Shown: piece after piece, positions 20,929 to 30,517 of the stretch
Layout of the letters: the number at the start of each line of letters is the position of its first letter
Position numbering within the stretch: the stretch's first letter is position 1
Assembly (NCBI GenBank): GCA_016778675.1
Contig: JADHPA010000004.1
Location: forward strand, 1 to 37,228
Source: Candidatus Pelagibacter sp.
Lineage (GTDB): Bacteria > Pseudomonadota > Alphaproteobacteria > Pelagibacterales > Pelagibacteraceae
Length of the DNA: 37,228 bases
Direction: 5' to 3'
Made by a program: the position numbers and the translations under genes
Notes under the pieces: generated by a model
Databases searched by the model: none
Seen by the model: the letters and a program-made list of their open reading frames with translations, nothing else
Told to the model about the DNA's origin: nothing

Positions 20929-21875
20929 TGTCTTTAGACAAAAAGTATATTGAACATTTTGTAAATGTTTCATCAAAAGCAGCATTGGCTTCATCTTATT
21001 TAGTTGGAAAAAAAGATAAGATTGCAGCTGATCAAGCCGCTGTGGATGCTATGAGAATTGAGCTTAATAAAATAGATATGAATGGCACTATTGTTATAGG
21101 TGAAGGAGCATTAGATGAAGCACCACTTTTATATACAGGAGAAAAATTAGGAAATAAAAAAGGTCCCGAGTTTGATATTGCGGTCGATCCACTTGAAGGA
21201 ACAAATTTTGCAGCAAATAATTTACCAGGAGCAATCTCTGTAATAGCAGTTTCTGAAAAGGGAAATCTTTTTAATGCACCAGAAACATATATGGATAAAA
21301 TTGCTACTGGTAAGATAGAAAAAGGTCTAGTTGATCTTGATTTTTCAATAAAGAAAAATATTTCAAATTTAGCAGAATTTTTAAATAAAGACATTTCATC
21401 TATTACAGCCTGTGTAATGGATAGGCCAAGACATAAAAAAATTATTGAAGAGCTAAAACAGCTTAATGTTAAAATTAAGCTTATTACTGATGGAGATGTT
21501 TTGGGTGCCTTATATGTTTCTAATCCCAAATATAATGTGGATATATTTTTAGGTATTGGCGGTGGTCCTGAAGGCGTTTTGGCAGCTTCTGCACTTGATG
21601 CTTTTAATTGTCATTTCCAAGGAAGATTTATTTTTGATAATGATAAAGATATCAATGAAGCAAAAATAATGAATATTAAAGATTTAGATAAAAAATATGA
21701 ATTAAATGAAATTGTTAAAGGAGATTCAATTTTCTGTGCAACTGGAATAACTTCTAGCGAGGTATTATCTGGAATTCATATAGAAGGTAATAGGTATAAT
21801 TCAGAAACTCTAGTTACACATAAAAATACTAATTTTAAAGAAATCTTAAAAAGATCAAATATACTTGTAGAATGA
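20928..21875 (+). CDS. glpX: Class II fructose-1,6-bisphosphatase
   Basis: VIGEGALDEAPLLYTGEKLG, IAVDPLEGTN, GIGGGPEGVLAA, FCATGIT. Confidence 0.95.
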   Translation: MSLDKKYIEHFVNVSSKAALASSYLVGKKDKIAADQAAVDAMRIELNKIDMNGTIVIGEGALDEAPLLYTGEKLGNKKGPEFDIAVDPLEGTNFAANNLPGAISVIAVSEKGNLFNAPETYMDKIATGKIEKGLVDLDFSIKKNISNLAEFLNKDISSITACVMDRPRHKKIIEELKQLNVKIKLITDGDVLGALYVSNPKYNVDIFLGIGGGPEGVLAASALDAFNCHFQGRFIFDNDKDINEAKIMNIKDLDKKYELNEIVKGDSIFCATGITSSEVLSGIHIEGNRYNSETLVTHKNTNFKEILKRSNILVE

Positions 21876-23566
21876 TTTCAGTTTCAGGTAAAAACTGGGA
21901 AGAAATAAAAATTAATCAAAGTTTAGTAAGCAAGTTAAAGCAAGATTATGGTTTTAATGATATTTTATCAAGATTAATTATTTCAAGAAAATTTAATGAA
22001 GAAGAAATTGCTTCAATAAATAACAATCTTAATCTTAATAATGTTTTTTTTAATACGGATGATTTTAAAAGATCAGTTCAACTAGTTTTAGAGTCTATAA
22101 ATAAAAAAGAAAAAATATGTATTTTAGGTGACTATGATGTGGATGGGTCTGCAGCAACATCATTATTTGTTAAATTTCTTGGTGATATTAAACACCCATA
22201 TTTTTATTATATACCTGATAGACAAAAAGACGGTTACGGTGCAACTAAAAAACTTTTTCAAAAATTAATATTAAAAAATCCAAAACTAGTTATCATGGTT
22301 GACTGTGGGTCAACATCTAATGAAGCTATCGATTTTTTAAATAAAAATAAAATAAAATCTTTAATAATTGATCATCATGAAATTAATAAACCATTTCCAA
22401 ACGCAAATTCAATTATAAACCCTAAAAAAAATAATGGTTATAATGAATATGATTATTTATGTGCAACAACGCTTTCATATTTTTTCTTAGATCTATTAAT
22501 TAAGGAAATCAACTGTAAAACTATAATTAAAGATTATCTAATTTATGTCTTATTAGCAACGGTATGTGATGTAATGCCTATAAGAAAACTCAATAGACTA
22601 ATCGCAATAAATGCTCTTAATAATTTTGATATAGAAAAAAATCTGCCAATTAAAACATTATTTGATTTAAATAATAAGAAAAACAAAATTAGTATTAATG
22701 ATCTTGGTTATTTAATTGGACCAATTTTAAATGCTGGTGGAAGATTGGGTAAATCTGAATATGCTACGGAAGTACTATCATCAACTAATGATAAAATCAT
22801 AAATGATAAGTGTAAAGATTTAATAAAATTGAATGAAAAAAGAAAACATATTGAAAATTTAATATTAAATGAGATTAATTTTAAAAAAATTGAAGAAAAT
22901 AATAAAGATGTAATTATCTACTATAGTCCAAATATTAATGAGGGTTTGATTGGAATTGTTGCAGCAAGATTGAAGGATTTTTTTAACAAACCAGCTATTG
23001 TTATCACTTCATCAAATGATTTATTAAAAGGATCTGCAAGATCTGTTTATAATTATAATATTGGACGTGTTATTAAGAATTTGTTAGATGAAGAAATAAT
23101 TTTTGGAGGAGGAGGTCATAATATGGCAGCTGGATTTACTTTAAGTAAAGAAAATCTTAAAAAATTTACTGATTATATATTACAAGATTTTCAAAAAAAC
23201 GTAAATTTGAGAAATAATACTTTTTATTACGACTCAGAAATTTCATCTCATTCTTTAAAGCAAGAATTTTATGAAAATTTAAAAAAAATAGAACCTTTTG
23301 GAACTGGAAACATGTTACCTACATTTTTAATAAAAGATTTAAAAATACTAAAATCAAAAATATTGAATAACAGTCATATATCATTGATATTAAAGTCAAA
23401 AACAGGATTTTCTATTAAATCCATATCCTTTAATTCTATTAATACTAAGATGGCTGATTTCTTAATGGGCTATAAAAAGAATATTAATGTTATAGGACAA
23501 ATAAGTGAAAACATATGGAATAATAAAAAAACTCTACAATTAACTATTAGAGACATTGCGCTATAG
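21872..23566 (+). CDS. recJ: Single-stranded-DNA-specific exonuclease RecJ
   Basis: ILGDYDVDGSAATSLF, IIDHHEIN, GPILNAGGRLG, FGGGGHNMAAGFTL, EPFGTGN. Confidence 0.95.
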   Translation: MISVSGKNWEEIKINQSLVSKLKQDYGFNDILSRLIISRKFNEEEIASINNNLNLNNVFFNTDDFKRSVQLVLESINKKEKICILGDYDVDGSAATSLFVKFLGDIKHPYFYYIPDRQKDGYGATKKLFQKLILKNPKLVIMVDCGSTSNEAIDFLNKNKIKSLIIDHHEINKPFPNANSIINPKKNNGYNEYDYLCATTLSYFFLDLLIKEINCKTIIKDYLIYVLLATVCDVMPIRKLNRLIAINALNNFDIEKNLPIKTLFDLNNKKNKISINDLGYLIGPILNAGGRLGKSEYATEVLSSTNDKIINDKCKDLIKLNEKRKHIENLILNEINFKKIEENNKDVIIYYSPNINEGLIGIVAARLKDFFNKPAIVITSSNDLLKGSARSVYNYNIGRVIKNLLDEEIIFGGGGHNMAAGFTLSKENLKKFTDYILQDFQKNVNLRNNTFYYDSEISSHSLKQEFYENLKKIEPFGTGNMLPTFLIKDLKILKSKILNNSHISLILKSKTGFSIKSISFNSINTKMADFLMGYKKNINVIGQISENIWNNKKTLQLTIRDIAL

Positions 23567-23615
23567 TTTATTGCGCTTGATAAATAATGACTTTTAAAAT
23601 AAAAGATCTCAACGT

Positions 23616-23690
23616 GGTCCCTTCGTCTATCGGTTAGGACAGCTGGTTTTCATCCTGCAAAGGGGGGTTCGATTCCCCCAGGGACCGCCA
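23616..23690 (+). tRNA. tRNA-Glu (TTC)
   Basis: GGTCCCT/AGGGACC acceptor stem, anticodon loop TTTTCAT, T-arm GGTTCGATTCC, encoded CCA. Confidence 0.96.
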
Positions 23691-23697
23691 TTATATA

Positions 23698-23979
23698 ATG
23701 TATTATGTATATATGCTTACATCAGTCAGCCCAGGTGTCAAAAAAACCTATGTTGGTTACACTAATAATGTTTCTCTAAGACTAAAAAAACACAATTCTA
23801 ACAAGGGAGCCAAATCAACAAAAGGATATAAATGGTTGTTAATATTTAGTAAAAAATTTATAACTAAAAATGATGCTATGTCTTATGAGTATAAATTAAA
23901 AAAAGATAAAATAAAAAGAAAAAATATTTTGAATAATTTTATTCTTAAACATTCTATTGATGAACTCATTAAAAACTAA
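23698..23979 (+). CDS. GIY-YIG nuclease-family small protein
   Basis: YYVYMLTS...KTYVGYTNNVSLRLKKHNSNKGAKSTKGYKW; typical short GIY-YIG ORF. Confidence 0.88.
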   Translation: MYYVYMLTSVSPGVKKTYVGYTNNVSLRLKKHNSNKGAKSTKGYKWLLIFSKKFITKNDAMSYEYKLKKDKIKRKNILNNFILKHSIDELIKN

Positions 23980-24499
23980 AATTTCAGGTTTAAAAGTTAT
24001 AAAGACAAAACTTTATAGAGATAACAGGGGTTTTTTTAAGGAAGTGTACAGAAATAACATACTTAAAAACCAAAAATTCATTTTCGATTGTATGTCTAGG
24101 TCAAAAAAAAATGTTTTAAGAGGATTGCACATTCAACTAAATAAATCTCAAACAAAGTTAATTACTGTAACTGAAGGAACAATTTTTGATGTAGCGGTTG
24201 ATTTAAGGATAAAATCTAAAACATTTGGACAATATATTGGTTTAAAAATTTCACATGATGATGATTTTTCGTTTTTAATACCAGCTGGTTTTGCTCATGG
24301 CTTTATTTGTCTCTCTGAAAGATGTACGGTTTATTATAAAACAAGTAACTATAGAGATGAAAAAAGTGAAAGAACACTCTCTTGGAATGATACGTCTTTA
24401 AACATTAAATGGCCTGTAAAAAAACCAATTTTGTCTGGTAAAGACCAAAAAGGCTTATCATTACCAGAATTAAAAAAAGAATTAAAATTTAATAAATGA
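23957..24499 (+). CDS. rfbC: dTDP-4-dehydrorhamnose 3,5-epimerase family protein
   Basis: RDNRGFFKEVYR, VLRGLHIQ, VTEGTIFDVAVDLR, IPAGFAHGF. Confidence 0.88.
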   Translation: MMNSLKTKISGLKVIKTKLYRDNRGFFKEVYRNNILKNQKFIFDCMSRSKKNVLRGLHIQLNKSQTKLITVTEGTIFDVAVDLRIKSKTFGQYIGLKISHDDDFSFLIPAGFAHGFICLSERCTVYYKTSNYRDEKSERTLSWNDTSLNIKWPVKKPILSGKDQKGLSLPELKKELKFNK

Positions 24500-26610
24500 A
24501 CATATCGATATTATTGCCATACAAAGAAAATTACTCTCCAAGTTACCCAGGAGCAGTATCGCTATTTGTTGATGCAACAACCAAAGTTAGCAAATATAAG
24601 AAAAATATTACAATTTTTGGAAATACAAAATTTAAAAAAAAACTTTATGGTAAATATAAAAATATAGAATTAATAAAAAACAACTTATTACTAAGTCAAA
24701 GCTTTGTCTATGTTAAGAGATTTATTGAGTCTCAAAAAAAGATAAATTCAGATATTATAGAAATTCATAATAGACCCAATTATATAAATAAAATAAAAAT
24801 TCTTAATAAAAAAATTGTTTTATACTTTCATAATGATCCAGTAACAATGCTTGGATCAAAAACTATAAAAGAAAGGGTAAGATTATTAAATGACTGTGAA
24901 AAGATTATATTTAATAGCGAATGGTCAAAAAAACAATTTTTAACAAATTTAAATAATTTTTATCAAAAATCAGAAAAACTCGAAGTTATACACCAGTCAA
25001 TTAATAAAGAAAAAATTAATTTAAAAAAAAAGGAAAAATTAATAACATTTGTTGGAAAATTAAATTTGGCTAAAGGATACGATTTATTTGGCTCTGCTAT
25101 AGTTAAAATATTAGATAAACATAAAGATTGGAAGGCGAACGTAATTGGTGATGAACCTAGAGAAAAATTATTATTTAAACACAAAAACCTAAGTTTATTA
25201 GGTTTTCAAAGTCATACAAAAGTACTAAATATTTTTAAAAAAACAAGTATAGCAGTTGCTTGCTCAAGATGGAATGAACCATTTGGTCGAACTAGTTTAG
25301 AGGCTTCTAGCAGGGGGTGTGCTGTAATAATATCGGATAGAGGAGGTCTTCCTGAAACAATCACAAATGGTATTATAATAAGAGATCTAAATGTTAAAAA
25401 TGTGTTTAGAGAAATAGATCAATTAATTAAAAATAAAAAAAAAACTAAAACAATACAAGAGCTATCAATTAAAAATTTCTATCTAACGGACCAATATATA
25501 TCAACCAAGATTGATAATTATAGGAATAAGATTTCTTATCCAAAAAAACTTCTTATTAATAATACAAAATTTCCAGGTAAATTAAAAATACTTCATGTGA
25601 CTAACTTCAATGAAAGACATAATGGAAGACTATTTTATAATACAGGCAAAAGAATTAATAATGGTTTGATACGTCTTGGACATAGTGTTTTAGAATTTAG
25701 TGACCGTGATATTGTGAGTTACTATAGATCATTAAATGATCTAGATGGATCAAAAAAATTAAATAAAAAATTGTTAGAAATCATCAGCAATTATATTCCT
25801 GATCTTATAATTTTAGGTCATGCAGATTTAATAAAAATCGAAACATTGGAATATATCAAAAAAATCTACCCAAATATTAAATTTGCTCAATGGTTTTTGG
25901 ATAGAATGGACACACTCTGGATTGCTAATAAAAAAAGATTTCTAAATAAAATTAGTATTATGGACGCAAATTTTTGCACCACAGATCCTATGAGTTTAAA
26001 TTTTAAGAATAATTATCCCATTTATTTTATGCCAAATCCAGTAGATGTGTCATTTGAAAAATTACACAATTATAAAAAAAAATTTTTTAATAATGATGTT
26101 TTTTTTGCAATGAGTCATGGTGTTCATAGAGGTGTTTTAAAATCAGGAAAATTCGATAATAGAGAGCATTTCATTAATGAACTCTTAAAAAAAACTCAAG
26201 ATGTAAGATTTGATTTATACGGAATGAAAAATAAACAACCAATTTGGGCAGACAATTTTATAAGAGTTATTTCAGAATCAAAAATTGGTTTAAATTTAAG
26301 CCAAGGAAAAGCAGCTAAATATTATAGTAGTGATAGATTTGCTCAATTAATTGGGAATGGATTGCTGGTTATGATTGATGAAAACACAAAATTTGGCGAT
26401 TTTTTCAATAAAGATGAAATAGTATTATATAAAAATATTGATGATCTTTCAGAAAAAACTTCAAAATTCTCAAATGATGACAGATTAAGAAAAAAAATTG
26501 CAAAAAAAGGTCATGATAAATATTTCAAATATTTTAATTCAACAATAATTGCTGAATTTATTATTCAAAAAATTTTTTCTAATAATAAAAAAAGATTTTA
26601 TTGGGAATAG
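24496..26610 (+). CDS. Two-module glycosyltransferase: N-terminal GT4-like, C-terminal CgeB/Glyco_trans_1_2-like
   Basis: N-half: FVGKLNLAKGYDLF, SRWNEPFGRTSLEASSRGCAVIISDRGGLPETI. C-half: ILGHADLIKIETLEYIKK...FAQWFLDRMD, IGLNLSQGKAAKYYSSDRFAQLIGNGLLVMID. Confidence 0.8.
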   Translation: MNISILLPYKENYSPSYPGAVSLFVDATTKVSKYKKNITIFGNTKFKKKLYGKYKNIELIKNNLLLSQSFVYVKRFIESQKKINSDIIEIHNRPNYINKIKILNKKIVLYFHNDPVTMLGSKTIKERVRLLNDCEKIIFNSEWSKKQFLTNLNNFYQKSEKLEVIHQSINKEKINLKKKEKLITFVGKLNLAKGYDLFGSAIVKILDKHKDWKANVIGDEPREKLLFKHKNLSLLGFQSHTKVLNIFKKTSIAVACSRWNEPFGRTSLEASSRGCAVIISDRGGLPETITNGIIIRDLNVKNVFREIDQLIKNKKKTKTIQELSIKNFYLTDQYISTKIDNYRNKISYPKKLLINNTKFPGKLKILHVTNFNERHNGRLFYNTGKRINNGLIRLGHSVLEFSDRDIVSYYRSLNDLDGSKKLNKKLLEIISNYIPDLIILGHADLIKIETLEYIKKIYPNIKFAQWFLDRMDTLWIANKKRFLNKISIMDANFCTTDPMSLNFKNNYPIYFMPNPVDVSFEKLHNYKKKFFNNDVFFAMSHGVHRGVLKSGKFDNREHFINELLKKTQDVRFDLYGMKNKQPIWADNFIRVISESKIGLNLSQGKAAKYYSSDRFAQLIGNGLLVMIDENTKFGDFFNKDEIVLYKNIDDLSEKTSKFSNDDRLRKKIAKKGHDKYFKYFNSTIIAEFIIQKIFSNNKKRFYWE

Positions 26611-26618
26611 TTATATTG

Positions 26619-27503
26619 ATGTTTTCAATAATCATACCTACATTTAATAATATAAAATACTTAAAACTATGCATTGAAAGTATTAAAAAAAATTCAATAT
26701 TTGTGCATGAAATAATTCCACATATTAATGAAGGAACTGATGGTACAGAAGAATATTTAATAAGTGAAAATATTAAATATACAATTACTAAATATAATGC
26801 TGGTATTTGTGAGGGTGTTAATACTGCAGCTAAAAAAGCAACTACAAATTATATATTGTACGCACATGATGACTTTTATTTTTTACCTGGATGGGATGAA
26901 GTTTTATTAAAAGAGATTAAAAAAATACCACATAATAAATTCTATTTATCTGGAATTATGATGAATAACGGTCCTTTAAAATTTGATTGTGGAAATAAAC
27001 TAGAAGAATTTAATGAAGAAAAACTTTTAAATAATTTTAAGAATATAAATCATTTTGATTTTCAAGGATCTACATGGGCACCACATTTAATCCATAAAGA
27101 ATTATGGAATAAAGTAGGTGGTTTTAGTGAAGAATATTTTCCTGGGACAGGATCGGATCCTGATTTAAATAAAAAACTTTGGAATGAAGGTGTTCGTATT
27201 TTTAAAGGAATTAATGATTTCAAAGTTTACCATTTTGGTTCAATAGTTACCCGAAAATACAAAAATCATCCAACTATTAAAACTGAATCAGGTAGTAGGG
27301 GTAATAAGATTTTTTTATTAAAATGGGGAATGACAATTAATTTTTTTAAAAGATTTATTTTAAAATCAGATAAGTTATATGAGGGAGAACTAAGCAAACC
27401 AAAGATAACAATTATATATTTACTAAAATATATGTTGTGTAAATTAAATTATTTTTATATCAAATATATATATAATTTTAATAATCAAAATAATCTTAAA
27501 TAA
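26619..27503 (+). CDS. Family 2 glycosyltransferase (likely start 26619; ORF track 26601)
   Basis: MFSIIIPTFNNIKYLKLCIESI, NAGICEGVNTAAKKATTNYILYAHDDFYFLPGWDEVLL. Confidence 0.85.
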   Translation: MFSIIIPTFNNIKYLKLCIESIKKNSIFVHEIIPHINEGTDGTEEYLISENIKYTITKYNAGICEGVNTAAKKATTNYILYAHDDFYFLPGWDEVLLKEIKKIPHNKFYLSGIMMNNGPLKFDCGNKLEEFNEEKLLNNFKNINHFDFQGSTWAPHLIHKELWNKVGGFSEEYFPGTGSDPDLNKKLWNEGVRIFKGINDFKVYHFGSIVTRKYKNHPTIKTESGSRGNKIFLLKWGMTINFFKRFILKSDKLYEGELSKPKITIIYLLKYMLCKLNYFYIKYIYNFNNQNNLK

Positions 27504-28183
27504 TGGAAAATTTAAACCCTATAAAACTTTTTTTTAATAGAATCTATTATTTTTTATTTATTGAGCGTTTTAATAAAAAATTATCATTCAATTTTCCAAA
27601 AGATATATTCAGATGGGATTTAATTCAATTTTTAATAAATAAATATGATTATTCAACTTATTTAGAAATAGGCTGTGATAAAGACCAGTCATTTTCAAAA
27701 ATAAAGATTTCTCACAAAGTCGGTGTTGATCCAATTAGTGGAGGCACTATAAGAAAAACTAGTGATGAATTTTTTAAAAGCAATAAAGAAAAATTTGATA
27801 TAATATTTATTGACGGACTCCATCATTACGAGCAAGTAATAGTTGATATTAATAATGCACTTAGCGTATTAAATGATAACGGACATATTCTAGTGCATGA
27901 TTGTTTGCCAAGAACTATAGCTCATCAGGCTATTCCAAGGTATAGGGGTTCTTGGAATGGCGATGTATGGAAATCAATTGTAGAACTTAGAACAAAAAAA
28001 TATCTTGATGTTTTTACTTGCGAAATTGATTTTGGTGTTGGAATTATTCAAAAAAAAATTAATTCAAATTTACTAGAATTAAAAATAGATAATTTTAAGA
28101 ATTTAAAATTTAAAGATTACTACCATCGAAATAAAGAATTTATGAATGTAATTTCTTATTCTGAAGCTTTAAAAAAAATATAA
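27503..28183 (+). CDS. Class I SAM-dependent methyltransferase (Methyltransf_24-like)
   Basis: TYLEIGCDKDQSF, FDIIFIDGLHHYEQVIVDINNALSVLNDNGHILVHDCLP. Confidence 0.82.
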   Translation: MENLNPIKLFFNRIYYFLFIERFNKKLSFNFPKDIFRWDLIQFLINKYDYSTYLEIGCDKDQSFSKIKISHKVGVDPISGGTIRKTSDEFFKSNKEKFDIIFIDGLHHYEQVIVDINNALSVLNDNGHILVHDCLPRTIAHQAIPRYRGSWNGDVWKSIVELRTKKYLDVFTCEIDFGVGIIQKKINSNLLELKIDNFKNLKFKDYYHRNKEFMNVISYSEALKKI

Positions 28184-28185
28184 TT

Positions 28186-29034
28186 TCATTTTACGCGTTT
28201 AAATGATTTGTTGCCTTTTATTGAGTTAATTAGACCAGACCATCTTTCAATATACTTTTCTTTTTTTTCTATATCTCTAATCAATGTAAACATAATTATT
28301 CTAAATAGTATTCTTATCATAATTGGTATAAATATCAAAATTGCTAAAAAAAATGTATAATGTTTTTTATAATAGTAAAACTTTGACCAAATAAAATGCC
28401 AAGTATAAAGTTTTTCTAATTGTTTTTTCTCATAAATATTACTCGTTGATACAGAAGTTCCTACATAGTGTTTTATCTTAATATTATTTATTTGGTAATT
28501 TTTTTTTATTTGATGAGATCTTAAACAAAAATCACTTTCCTCAAAATATAAAAAATAATTTTCATCAAAGCCACCAATGAGGTCAAAAGTTTTCTTTTCA
28601 AAAAACATACATGATCCGCTTATAAATTTCATCTCTTCTATTTTTTTTTTATTATCACTTTGAATAAGTGATTTTGGATTTGCATTTATAAATCTTGGAC
28701 CTAATACTGAAAAATTATCATTCAAGATTTTTGCTGCATCTAAAAATTTATTAATATTAGTTTCATTCAATCCACTAATATCAGGATTACTTATTAAAAA
28801 ATATTTTGTACTTACTAATTTACTTGCATAATTTATTGCTGACCCATAACCATTATTTTCTATAATATTTATTGAAACTTCTGGAAAATTTTTGTTTATG
28901 ATATTTTTTAACTCAATATCATTAGAATTGTCTATTATTATAATTTTATATTTAATATGAATATCTTTAATGAAATTTAAAACTAAACTTTTGCTTTTAT
29001 GAGATAACAATATAATAGTAATTTCATTATTCAT
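28186..29034 (-). CDS. Family 2 glycosyltransferase (rhamnosyltransferase-like), C-terminal TM segment
   Basis: IIIDNSND, ENNGYGSAINYASKLVSTKYFLISNPDISG, SGSCMFFEKKTFDLIGGFDENYFLYFEESDFCLR. Confidence 0.87.
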   Translation of the reverse strand: MNNEITIILLSHKSKSLVLNFIKDIHIKYKIIIIDNSNDIELKNIINKNFPEVSINIIENNGYGSAINYASKLVSTKYFLISNPDISGLNETNINKFLDAAKILNDNFSVLGPRFINANPKSLIQSDNKKKIEEMKFISGSCMFFEKKTFDLIGGFDENYFLYFEESDFCLRSHQIKKNYQINNIKIKHYVGTSVSTSNIYEKKQLEKLYTWHFIWSKFYYYKKHYTFFLAILIFIPIMIRILFRIIMFTLIRDIEKKEKYIERWSGLINSIKGNKSFKRVK

Positions 29035-29040
29035 TTCTTC

Positions 29041-29997
29041 TTAAATTTTTATTTTATTTAATGCATTATTTTTAAATAAATTTGCCTCTTTAATATATCT
29101 TCTTACCATTTCTGTTGATTTATGTCCTGTCATAGCCATTATACTTCTTTCTTCAGCTCCTGATTCAGCAGCCGATGTTGCAAAACCTGACCTTAAACTA
29201 TGTCCAGAATAATTTTTGCTATCTATGCCCGCTAATTTTAAATATTCTTTGATAAGTAAAGCTACTGTTTGATCTGTTAGTCGGTTTTCTGATAAATTTG
29301 AGCCTTTTGTAAATCTTCTAAATAAAGGACCTGATGTAATTTTAGCTATCTCGATCCATTTTTGCATTGAATGAACTGGGCAATATTTTGAATTATTGAA
29401 GTAGGGTAGAGCCTTTAATGTACCTTCTCCCAATTGGTCTGTTTTAGATTTCCTTAAATTAATTTTTAGGCCCTCTGATACAAATTCTAGATCATCATAG
29501 TCTAATGAAACTATCTCATTTCTCCTAAATCCTCCAGAAAACCCAATTAATATAATTGATCGATCCCTGAGTTTTTTAATTTCTTCATTTTTTTGTTCAT
29601 CTATAACATTAATTATTTTTTTTAAACTATTGATTAATAAAGGTTTTTTTGCTTTTTGAGAGCTTCCTTTTCTTCTTTTAATGCCCATTATATTCTCAAT
29701 AATTGATGGGTGTTTTGTATCTAAATAGTAACCTTTAACCTTATGTATAACGCCTATTGATACCAATCTTCTTTTTAAAGTGCTCATTTTGATATCTTTG
29801 GTTGATAAATGCGTTAAATATAACGTAACTATTTTTGGTTCAGATGGTAAAGATTTAAATCCATTTTGTGCGCAGAATAATCCAAAATCATTAAAATCTG
29901 ATTTATAAGCTCTCACAGTATTTATAGCTTTAGAGTTCTTTAGATTTAATAAAGTTTCTTCCTGTAAGGCTTTTATATCTGTTATTATATTATTCAT
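29041..29997 (-). CDS. Tyrosine recombinase / phage-type integrase (XerC/D-like fold)
   Basis: Catalytic pattern present: GGFRRNEIVSLDYDDL (R), HSLRSGFATSAAESG (HxxR), MTGHKSTEMVRRYI (H, Y). Confidence 0.93.
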   Translation of the reverse strand: MNNIITDIKALQEETLLNLKNSKAINTVRAYKSDFNDFGLFCAQNGFKSLPSEPKIVTLYLTHLSTKDIKMSTLKRRLVSIGVIHKVKGYYLDTKHPSIIENIMGIKRRKGSSQKAKKPLLINSLKKIINVIDEQKNEEIKKLRDRSIILIGFSGGFRRNEIVSLDYDDLEFVSEGLKINLRKSKTDQLGEGTLKALPYFNNSKYCPVHSMQKWIEIAKITSGPLFRRFTKGSNLSENRLTDQTVALLIKEYLKLAGIDSKNYSGHSLRSGFATSAAESGAEERSIMAMTGHKSTEMVRRYIKEANLFKNNALNKIKI

Positions 29998-30000
29998 ATT

Positions 30001-30037
30001 TATTACTATTGATAACCATTAATTATCGTTAGTAATA
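30001..30037. repeat. Imperfect inverted repeat with recombinase core-site architecture (ATTACTATTGATAA - CCATTAA - TTATCGTTAGTAAT)
   Basis: 14-bp arms at 30002-30015 and 30023-30036 match 12/14 as inverted repeats around a 7-bp spacer; begins 3 bp upstream of the integrase start codon. Confidence 0.7.
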
Positions 30038-30079
30038 TATTAAGTGTTTTTGTTTGTCAATACATATAAATATAAAATA

Positions 30080-30517
30080 ATGATTAGAAAATTAGAGCAA
30101 AAAGATAAGGAAAATTGGACTAGATTATATAATGATTATGCCGATTTCTACAAAGTCCCAATGAATACCGGGATTTTAGATAATCTTTGGAGCTGGATTC
30201 ACGATGATAATCATATTGTTAATGGCATTTGCTTTGAATTAGAAGGTAAAATCGTTGGTATTGCTCATTATAGAACAATGCCAAGACCAATTAAGGGCCA
30301 ATATATTGGCTTTTTAGATGATCTATTTGTGGAACCGGAGTTTAGAGGTCAAAAAATAGCACAAAAGCTTATTGTTCATCTAAAATCCCTATCTAAAGCT
30401 AATAATTGGGATGGAATTCGTTGGATCACCCACTCTTCCAACCAAAATGCTAAGAAATTATATGATAAAATAGCAAATAATACTGGTTTTGAACTATATG
30501 AACTTAAAGGGGACTAA
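30080..30517 (+). CDS. GNAT family N-acetyltransferase (start moved to 30080)
   Basis: IRKLEQKDKENWTRLYNDY, FLDDLFVEPEFRGQKIAQKLIVHL, ITHSSNQNAKKLYDKIANNTGFELY. Confidence 0.9.
   Translation: MIRKLEQKDKENWTRLYNDYADFYKVPMNTGILDNLWSWIHDDNHIVNGICFELEGKIVGIAHYRTMPRPIKGQYIGFLDDLFVEPEFRGQKIAQKLIVHLKSLSKANNWDGIRWITHSSNQNAKKLYDKIANNTGFELYELKGD

Noticed and set aside
23552-23582. Direct repeat ATTGCGCT around the recJ stop codon
   Set aside because: Only 8 bp and two copies; too short to support an att site or regulatory claim.
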